Positions 58,270-64,000 of a DNA stretch of 64,000 bases are shown in pieces. The stretch comes from Paludibacteraceae bacterium (GTDB lineage: Bacteria > Bacteroidota > Bacteroidia > Bacteroidales > Paludibacteraceae). Location: assembly GCA_017448985.1 (NCBI GenBank), contig JAFSKL010000016.1, positions 1 to 64,000 on the forward strand, given 5' to 3'. How positions within the stretch are numbered: the stretch's first letter is position 1; every line of letters begins with the position of its first letter. The position numbers and the translations under genes were made by a program. The notes under the pieces were generated by a model. It was not told the origin of the DNA. It saw only the letters and a list, made by a program, of their open reading frames with translations, and made no database searches.

Positions 58270-60984
58270 ATGCGGAAAATCATTTTAGGAATGCTGTGCC
58301 TGGCGGCGATGACTATTCATGCGCAGGCACAGAAAGTGAACGGCAGCGTGTATGACGCCAAGACCATGGAAACGCTGATCGGCGTGTCGGTGTTGGAAGT
58401 AGGCACGACCAACGGCGTGGTGACGGACCTGGACGGTAACTTCACGCTGACAGTGTCACAAGGACAACGGATCCAGTTGTCGTATGTCGGTTACAAGACG
58501 CTGGAGCTGACGGTGACGAGCACCGAGTTGGGTATGATCCGTCTGGAGCCGGAAGCGATCGTGCTGGAAGACGTGACGATCACAGGTCAGATGGCCCGGA
58601 CGCAAGTGACGCCTGTGGCGGTGAGCCAGGTGACGGCGTTCGAGATCGAAGAGCGTCTGGCAGGTCAGGAGTTTCCCGAAGTGCTGAAGAACACGCCGGG
58701 TGTACACGCCAACGGTCAAGGTGGCGGTTGGGGCGATTCGGAGATCTGGATGCGCGGTTTCGACAACACGAACGTAGCGACGATGATCAACGGTGTGCCG
58801 ATGAACGACATGGAAGGCGGCACGGTCTATTGGTCCAACTGGCAAGGCTTGAGCGACGTGACGAGTGTGATGCAGACGCAACGCGGAATGGGTGCGAGCA
58901 AGCTGTCGTCACCGTCAGTGGGCGGAACGATTAACATCGTGACGCGCGGTATAGACGCGAAGAAAGGCGGCGTGCTCAGTTATGCACTCGGCAACAACGG
59001 CTACAACAAAGTGGCGTTCTCCGTTTCGACAGGCCTGCTGAAAAACGGCTGGGCGATCACGGTGATGGGCAGCCGTACCTGGGGCGACGGTTACATACAA
59101 GGAACGGGATTCTGCGGTTACAGCTATTTTGCGAACATCTCGAAGCGCATCAACGAGAGCCATCAGTTGAGCCTGACCGGTTTCGGTGCACCGCAGTGGC
59201 ACTGGACGCGTCCAAGCGGAAGCAGCGGTGCGTTGACCTTGGCGGAGTGGAACCGCGTGGCGCAGTATATGCCCAGCGGTTGGGACCGCCGGCAATACAA
59301 CCCGTCCTACGGCAAGGACCGTCGCGGCGAGCAGGCAGGCGCCAACTACAACGAGTATCACAAGCCGCAGATCAGCCTGAACCACATATGGCAGATAGAC
59401 GAGACGAGCAGTCTGAGTACCGCCGTCTATACGTCGATCGGTCGCGGTTTCGGTCGCACGGCTGAGAATGGCTATAACTCGACCTACAGCTATTCGGACC
59501 TGACGCGCGGCGCGTACAACGGCGAGGTGACGACCACTTTCCGTGATCCGGTGACCGGCATGTTCGACTACGCCCGGGTGCAAGAGATCAACGCGGCATC
59601 GGAGTACGGGTCGGAACTCGTGCTTTGCGAAAACCGCAACTATCATAACTGGGTAGGACTCGTCTCGACTTACGACAAGAAATGGCTCGAGTGCCTGGAG
59701 CTGACAGCGGGTATCGATGTACGCTGGTACCAGGGTATTCACCAGGCGGTGATCAGTGACCTTTTCGGCGGCAGCTATTACATCGACGCGACACGCGGCA
59801 AAGTGTTAGCGGAGAACAACCCGAAGGCCAATGATCCGGATTGGGTATTGGAGAAACTCGGCGTGGGCGACATAGCCTACCGCGACTACACGGGAACAAT
59901 CGTGCAAGAGGGTGTGTTCGGAAGCCTCGAGTACAGCAAGAACAACCTGTCGGCGTTCATCAATGCATCGGTCAGTCTGAACCATAACTGGCGTACCGAC
60001 CGCTATTACTACGACAATGTGACGGCACGGGATTCGGTGGCTCGTATAGGCGGAACCATAAAAGGCGGTGTGAACTACAAATTCGCCAAATGGCATAACG
60101 TGTTCCTCAATGCCGGTTTCATCAGCCGGGCACCTAAGTACCAGGCTATCTACATGTCAGTCAGCACGTCGAACGCCATCAACAATGAGGCGAAGAACGA
60201 GAAGATAGCCAGCGTGGAGATAGGCTACGGCTTTGAGAACCAGTACGCGTCGATCCATGTAAACGGCTATTTCACCGAATGGATGGACAAGACGATGACC
60301 AAGTACGGCAACCTGAGTGACCTGAACCAGACGCAGTACTACATGAACATGACGGGTGTCAATGCGCGTCACATGGGTATTGAGTTCGAGGCGAAAGCGC
60401 GTCCGACCAAATGGCTGGAGCTGAGCGCCATGTTCTCGCTCGGCGACTGGAAATGGGACAGCGACAGCGTGATCGGCCGTGCGTACGACGAGCACGGTTT
60501 TGCGATGACGGCAGACGGTCAGCAGACGACGATCGGCGCCGAAGACCATGCGTGGGCGAAGATCAACATGAAAGGTATTCACGTGGGCGGTCAGGCACAG
60601 ACGACGGCTAACTTCGGCATCCTGTTCAAGCCGTTCAAGGGCTTCCGTATCGGCGGGGAATATACGCTGTATGACCGTAACTACAGTTACTACTCGTTCT
60701 CGGGCAGCAACCTGACGCTGGGCAAAGAGATGAACATCGTGGAGCCGTACCGCTGCGGTCTGGGCGGCAGTCTGGACCTGCGGGCGAGCTACACGTTCGA
60801 CTTCGGCAGGCTGCGGGCAACGCTCGGCGGCAACGTGACGAACGTGCTCAATCAGTACTACATCGAGAAAGCATGGTCCGCCAACACCGCGACACAAACC
60901 ATATCCGAGAACACGAAGGATAACATCTACTTCTTCTACAACAAAGGAAGGCAGTGGAATATTCGTCTAAAATTGCAATTTTAG
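58270..60984 (+). CDS. TonB-dependent outer-membrane receptor
   Basis: 904 residues. The signal peptide KIILGMLCLAAMTIHAQAQ is followed by a carboxypeptidase-regulatory-like domain (about 22 to 100: VNGSVYDAKTMETLIGVSVL, TDLDGNFTLTV, LSYVGYKTLEL). The plug (about 110 to 235) contains EFPEVLKNTPGVHANGQGG, DSEIWMRGFDNTNVATMING and GGTINIVTRG, and a 22-strand barrel ends GRQWNIRLKLQF. No SusD partner follows; instead a choice-of-anchor J-like lipoprotein (42-base gap), a DUF5020 barrel, queF and queC follow in one direction. The substrate is unknown; position suggests a queuosine precursor or other nucleobase-like compound, which is inference. The coding GC content is higher than in the accessory island. 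Confidence 0.92.
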   Translation: MRKIILGMLCLAAMTIHAQAQKVNGSVYDAKTMETLIGVSVLEVGTTNGVVTDLDGNFTLTVSQGQRIQLSYVGYKTLELTVTSTELGMIRLEPEAIVLEDVTITGQMARTQVTPVAVSQVTAFEIEERLAGQEFPEVLKNTPGVHANGQGGGWGDSEIWMRGFDNTNVATMINGVPMNDMEGGTVYWSNWQGLSDVTSVMQTQRGMGASKLSSPSVGGTINIVTRGIDAKKGGVLSYALGNNGYNKVAFSVSTGLLKNGWAITVMGSRTWGDGYIQGTGFCGYSYFANISKRINESHQLSLTGFGAPQWHWTRPSGSSGALTLAEWNRVAQYMPSGWDRRQYNPSYGKDRRGEQAGANYNEYHKPQISLNHIWQIDETSSLSTAVYTSIGRGFGRTAENGYNSTYSYSDLTRGAYNGEVTTTFRDPVTGMFDYARVQEINAASEYGSELVLCENRNYHNWVGLVSTYDKKWLECLELTAGIDVRWYQGIHQAVISDLFGGSYYIDATRGKVLAENNPKANDPDWVLEKLGVGDIAYRDYTGTIVQEGVFGSLEYSKNNLSAFINASVSLNHNWRTDRYYYDNVTARDSVARIGGTIKGGVNYKFAKWHNVFLNAGFISRAPKYQAIYMSVSTSNAINNEAKNEKIASVEIGYGFENQYASIHVNGYFTEWMDKTMTKYGNLSDLNQTQYYMNMTGVNARHMGIEFEAKARPTKWLELSAMFSLGDWKWDSDSVIGRAYDEHGFAMTADGQQTTIGAEDHAWAKINMKGIHVGGQAQTTANFGILFKPFKGFRIGGEYTLYDRNYSYYSFSGSNLTLGKEMNIVEPYRCGLGGSLDLRASYTFDFGRLRATLGGNVTNVLNQYYIEKAWSANTATQTISENTKDNIYFFYNKGRQWNIRLKLQF

Positions 60985-61026
60985 ACAATTGAAAATTGAA
61001 AGTTGAAAATTGAAAATTTTAGATCT

Positions 61027-62358
61027 ATGAAAGCAAAATATATTTTATCCGTCATGGCCTTGGGGATAGGTTTGGCGGCGTGCGAAAACTATTTCGACGA
61101 GAAATACTTAGACAACGGCGATCCGCAGATCAGCGTGGTCAAGACCTATGACTACACCCTGGCTGCAGGCGATTACAAGACGATAGCCGACAACAAGACC
61201 AACAAGACCTATGCGGCGGAGCTGGATTCGCTGAACGGGCTGAAGAACCGCTACAAGAATGCGTTGGCGAGTGTGGGCGAGCGGGGCTGGTTCAACAACA
61301 ACGCTTCGGCGGACATGTATGTGCCGGCATTCATCTATGCCAAGTACCCGCACCTGGATGCAGGGTCGGTGTTCAATGTGACCTACCTGACGGACGACGG
61401 CACACCCAAGTACCTGAATCCTCTGAATGCGGCGACGCAGCTCACGCTGAGCGTGCAGAGCGAGGAAGAGATCATTCCGCTGCTGCCGCAACCCGAAGAG
61501 GGGCAAGTGATCGGCGTGGTGTATGACGGCGGCGAGGTGTTTTACCAGAGCGCAGACGGCTACGTGTGGGGACCGATGACCTTAGCATCGAACATGTACC
61601 TGCTGCCGGCGGAAGCACACGGGCAGATCAACAAATGGCTCGTCCGTCAGTTCCCCTATGCTGTGGCGGACCAGCTGGTAGTGGTGATATGGTTCGACGC
61701 ATCGCTGAAGCACTATTGCGCGTACGAGTACATCTTCAACGGCCAGGAATGGAACGCCAACACGGGTATCGTGGAAGAGACGATGTCGTTCGTGCTGAGC
61801 AGCGGTTGGGCAGCTAACCTGTCGACCTACTACCGTCAGGCGGTGGCCGGCGAAGGCAACATGGGCAAGATACAGTTATTCCACTACGACCTGGAAGACG
61901 GCATCTCGTATATCTGGCGCTTCGACAACCTCTACGGCATGCGCGGATCGGCGTATGTGAGTGGTCCGCACTACGGCGAAGGCTGGTTCGTGACGCCGAA
62001 GATCAAGCTTAAAAACTCCAAAGAGCCGGCGCTCAGCTTCGAGCACGCCATCAACTACGGACCGGCTGACGGTACCTGTGGCGAACAACTGACCGTTTGG
62101 GTTTCGACCGACTTCACGGACGATGTGCGTTCGGCGACCTGGACGCAGCTTCCGTGGAACGAATGGAACGGCTCCGAGGGTCTGATGGATGCCTTCAGCT
62201 GGACCTTCTATAACTCCGGCCGTATGGACCTGAGCGCCTGGAACAACCAGACCATCTATATCGGCTTCCGCTATAAGTCCGAGCCCGGGCAGACCTGCTC
62301 AACATGGGAAGTGAAGAACATTCTGGTGAATGAACCGGAAGAGGAAATTGAAAATTGA
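61027..62358 (+). CDS. Secreted lipoprotein with C-terminal choice-of-anchor J-like domain
   Basis: 443 residues from ATG 61027 (MKAKYILSVMALGIGLAACENYF), lipidated Cys near 19. The middle part has SADMYVPAFIYAKYPHLDAG and two DUF5017-like beta regions. The C-terminal domain (about 275 to 435) is YGMRGSAYVSGPHYGEGWFV, SKEPALSFEHAINYG, LTVWVSTDFTDDV and TIYIGFRYKSEPGQTCSTWE, typical of choice-of-anchor J or DUF5017 surface lipoproteins. It follows the TonB receptor in the place usually held by a SusD-like protein, so it may capture the ligand. The gap upstream is filled by 7-bp TTGAAAA words, and its last codons EEIEN and stop are written in the same words. Confidence 0.8.
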   Translation: MKAKYILSVMALGIGLAACENYFDEKYLDNGDPQISVVKTYDYTLAAGDYKTIADNKTNKTYAAELDSLNGLKNRYKNALASVGERGWFNNNASADMYVPAFIYAKYPHLDAGSVFNVTYLTDDGTPKYLNPLNAATQLTLSVQSEEEIIPLLPQPEEGQVIGVVYDGGEVFYQSADGYVWGPMTLASNMYLLPAEAHGQINKWLVRQFPYAVADQLVVVIWFDASLKHYCAYEYIFNGQEWNANTGIVEETMSFVLSSGWAANLSTYYRQAVAGEGNMGKIQLFHYDLEDGISYIWRFDNLYGMRGSAYVSGPHYGEGWFVTPKIKLKNSKEPALSFEHAINYGPADGTCGEQLTVWVSTDFTDDVRSATWTQLPWNEWNGSEGLMDAFSWTFYNSGRMDLSAWNNQTIYIGFRYKSEPGQTCSTWEVKNILVNEPEEEIEN

Positions 62359-62361
62359 AAA

Positions 62362-63138
62362 TTGAAAATTAAACGATTCATAGTGATTGCGGCGGTGGGC
62401 TTGTGTGCGTTAGGTGCGCAGGCGGGAACGAACCTGCAGCTGTACTACGACTTCGGGTCGTTGGGCACGGCGTGCCCGAATCAGCGCAGCAACCGCATCA
62501 CATCGACCTTGGAGCTCTTCTACCCTGACCCGTGGGGCAACACTTTTGCGTTCGTGGACTTCGACTTCGGCGTCAACACTTTCGACCGGCACCAATCGCC
62601 CTTTATGGCCTATACGGAGATAGCGCGGTGCCTCAATTTCTGGCAGCAGACAAAAGCAAAAGACCTGAGTATTCAGATTGAATACAACGGCGGTCTGGCC
62701 CTCTACATGCACCCGGAAGGCACCAAAGGAGTCCGTATCCATCATGCGGCGCTGGCGGGACTCAACTACTGCCTGCACACCGCCGATTACAAGAACATTT
62801 TCAACCTCGAGCTGCTGTACAAATACATCGCCGACGCGTACAACGGCAATGGTCTGGACAACAAAGTGCCGCTGCAGTTCACCTTCGTCTGGGGTTGTGA
62901 GGACTTCTGTACGGCGCCCGGTCTGCGCTTCTGCGGTTTCCTTGACATCTGGGGACAGAACATGGCTGACGGGCAGTCGTTCGTGCTCATCAGTGAGCCG
63001 CAGTTATGGTACAATGTGGGTCGATGGTTCAAGTGCCCGCACCTCCATATAGGCACGGAAATCGAGTTCAGTTATAACTTCTCCGGCAGCGGATTCATGT
63101 GCAACCCGTGCTTGGGTATCAAGTGGAATTTTGATTGA
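62362..63138 (+). CDS. DUF5020 (Tsx-like) outer-membrane channel protein
   Basis: 258 residues. The start is a TTG codon (62362) formed by 7-bp TTGAAAA words, four bases after the previous stop. The signal peptide KRFIVIAAVGLCALGAQAG is followed by NLQLYYDFG, TSTLELFYPDPWGNTFAFVD, FDRHQSPFMAYTEIARCLNF, VPLQFTFVWGCEDF and a final strand CLGIKWNFD. DUF5020 is related to the nucleoside channel Tsx. Family knowledge: Tsx-type channels pass nucleosides. With queF seven bases downstream, it may transport queuosine precursors or nucleosides across the outer membrane; this is inferred from operon structure. Confidence 0.8.
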   Translation: MKIKRFIVIAAVGLCALGAQAGTNLQLYYDFGSLGTACPNQRSNRITSTLELFYPDPWGNTFAFVDFDFGVNTFDRHQSPFMAYTEIARCLNFWQQTKAKDLSIQIEYNGGLALYMHPEGTKGVRIHHAALAGLNYCLHTADYKNIFNLELLYKYIADAYNGNGLDNKVPLQFTFVWGCEDFCTAPGLRFCGFLDIWGQNMADGQSFVLISEPQLWYNVGRWFKCPHLHIGTEIEFSYNFSGSGFMCNPCLGIKWNFD

Positions 63139-63144
63139 AACAAT

Positions 63145-63630
63145 ATGCGAACAGAAAAAGAATTGCAAGGCGTGACCTTGCTTGGCAACCAACATGTGAC
63201 ATACTCGGACCAGTACAACCCCGAAGTGCTCGAGACCTTCGAGAACAAACACCCCGAGAACGAGTACCTGGTGACCTTCAACTGTCCCGAGTTCACGACT
63301 CTTTGTCCGAAAACCGGACAACCTGACTTCGGGCATATCTACATCAGTTATATCCCGCGCGAACGTATGGTCGAGAGCAAGAGCCTCAAGCTGTACCTGT
63401 TCTCGTTCCGCAACCATGGTGATTTTCACGAGGATTGCGTGAATATCATTATGAAGGATCTGGTGAAGCTGATGGACCCCAAGTACCTCGAGGTGACCGG
63501 CTATTTCATGCCGCGCGGAGGCATCAGCATCTACCCGTTTGCCAACTACGCGGACAAAGAACATGAAGCGTTGAAGGCTCAACGCTTGCATGATCAGTTA
63601 ATAGGTGTTTCTGCGAAACACGTTAAATAG
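63145..63630 (+). CDS. queF: preQ0 reductase (7-cyano-7-deazaguanine reductase)
   Basis: 161 residues, the short type I QueF. It reduces preQ0 to preQ1 with NADPH in queuosine synthesis. The catalytic cysteine lies in [14 protein letters not shown], with acidic residue in [24 protein letters not shown] is the QueF signature motif. Length fits the tunnelling-fold family. It begins six bases after the DUF5020 stop and is followed by queC after 37 bases, so all five genes from 58270 appear to form one operon. Confidence 0.95.
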   Translation: MRTEKELQGVTLLGNQHVTYSDQYNPEVLETFENKHPENEYLVTFNCPEFTTLCPKTGQPDFGHIYISYIPRERMVESKSLKLYLFSFRNHGDFHEDCVNIIMKDLVKLMDPKYLEVTGYFMPRGGISIYPFANYADKEHEALKAQRLHDQLIGVSAKHVK

Positions 63631-63667
63631 TTAAAATGGTTTTACTTTGTAAAAACGTTAAGCTGTT

Positions 63668-64000
63668 ATGAAGGATAGCTTGATCGTATATTCAGGCGGA
63701 TTGGACTCGACGACGCTGCTGTATGAATACCGCGAGCGAATCGCGTTGGCGGTGACTTTCCATTACGGGTCGAACCATAACGACCGCGAGTTGGCGTTCG
63801 CCAAGCTGCATTGCGAGCGTCTCGGCATACCGCATCAGGTCATTCGTCTGCCGTTCATCAAGGAGTTCTTCCGCTCGTCGCTTTTGGAAGGAGCCGACGC
63901 TATTCCCGAAGGCAACTACGATGACGAGAACATGCGCTCGACGGTCGTGCCGTTCCGCAACGGCATCATGCTGTCGATCGCTGCCGGGATAGCAGAGAAC
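63668..64000 (+). CDS. queC: 7-cyano-7-deazaguanine synthase (5' part, cut by window end)
   Basis: The ATG at 63668 starts MKDSLIVYSGGLDSTTLLYE with the PP-loop SGGLDSTT, then VTFHYGSNHNDRELAFAK and STVVPFRNGIMLSIAAGIAE, characteristic of QueC. It makes preQ0 from 7-carboxy-7-deazaguanine, ATP and ammonia, the step before queF. The frame is open to the last base (111 codons); about half of the gene lies outside the window. Confidence 0.95.
   Translation, partial: MKDSLIVYSGGLDSTTLLYEYRERIALAVTFHYGSNHNDRELAFAKLHCERLGIPHQVIRLPFIKEFFRSSLLEGADAIPEGNYDDENMRSTVVPFRNGIMLSIAAGIAEN

Overview
The window is a chromosomal piece of an anaerobic member of the Bacteroidales (Bacteroidota), probably from a gut-like habitat. 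Supporting evidence: Bacteroidales promoters (-33 TTTG and -7 TAnnTTTG), fimbrillin and FimB/Mfa2-type lipoproteins, a type IX secretion protein (PorQ), TamL, a CBM20-type 4-alpha-glucanotransferase, a reverse rubrerythrin, and queuosine genes next to a TonB-dependent receptor. I could not name a species.

Layout. 1-9.9 kb (minus strand): a fimbria-type surface operon running OmpA/DUF3575 protein, fimbrillin, FimB/Mfa2-like anchor, accessory lipoprotein, large beta-helix protein (cut by the window edge); a membrane-bound AraC-type regulator lies upstream (10.4-11.6 kb). 12.3-15.2 kb: porQ-cmk-ispH. 15.2-21.6 kb: malQ, a flippase-like membrane protein, a helix-hairpin-helix/beta-barrel protein. 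21.6-26.5 kb: an AT-rich decayed accessory island with two core-deleted DUF1016 (YhcG) nuclease genes, a RhuM gene broken by one stop codon, a possible nuclease-toxin-like ORF and several duplicated non-coding blocks. 26.0-26.5 kb: a heptanucleotide satellite. 26.5-41.6 kb: repetitive surface adhesins including a protein of about 3640 residues. 41.7-42.4 kb: MntA/HepT toxin-antitoxin pair. 42.6-45.3 kb: transglutaminase-like protein, unknown protein, reverse rubrerythrin. 45.4-54.1 kb (minus): tamL-rnhB-sppA-lpxK-ABC exporter-mnmA envelope cluster. 54.2-57.0 kb: TrmH-family methyltransferase, two small lipoprotein ORFs, thrS. 57.2-64 kb: S1/P1 nuclease, then a tight cluster TonB receptor, lipoprotein, DUF5020 barrel, queF, queC (cut by the window end).

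The most unusual property is the repeat load. Three classes are interleaved. (i) Short tandem repeats, mostly 7 bp with different words at different loci, occur between genes and inside conserved genes (ispH, mnmA, trmH-like, porQ, tamL, ompA-like, the flippase), where they encode in-frame inserts, signal peptides, start codons or stop codons. (ii) Modular hairpin arrays consist of small palindromes with differing but self-complementary stems, joined by a purine spacer of the type GAAATAAACGAAGAAAG, and lie in gene leaders in the same orientation as the downstream gene. (iii) Two further dispersed palindromic elements (a GCG-rich one and a CTCTCC/GGAGAG one) are found both between and within genes. 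No transposase, CRISPR array, rRNA or tRNA was seen.
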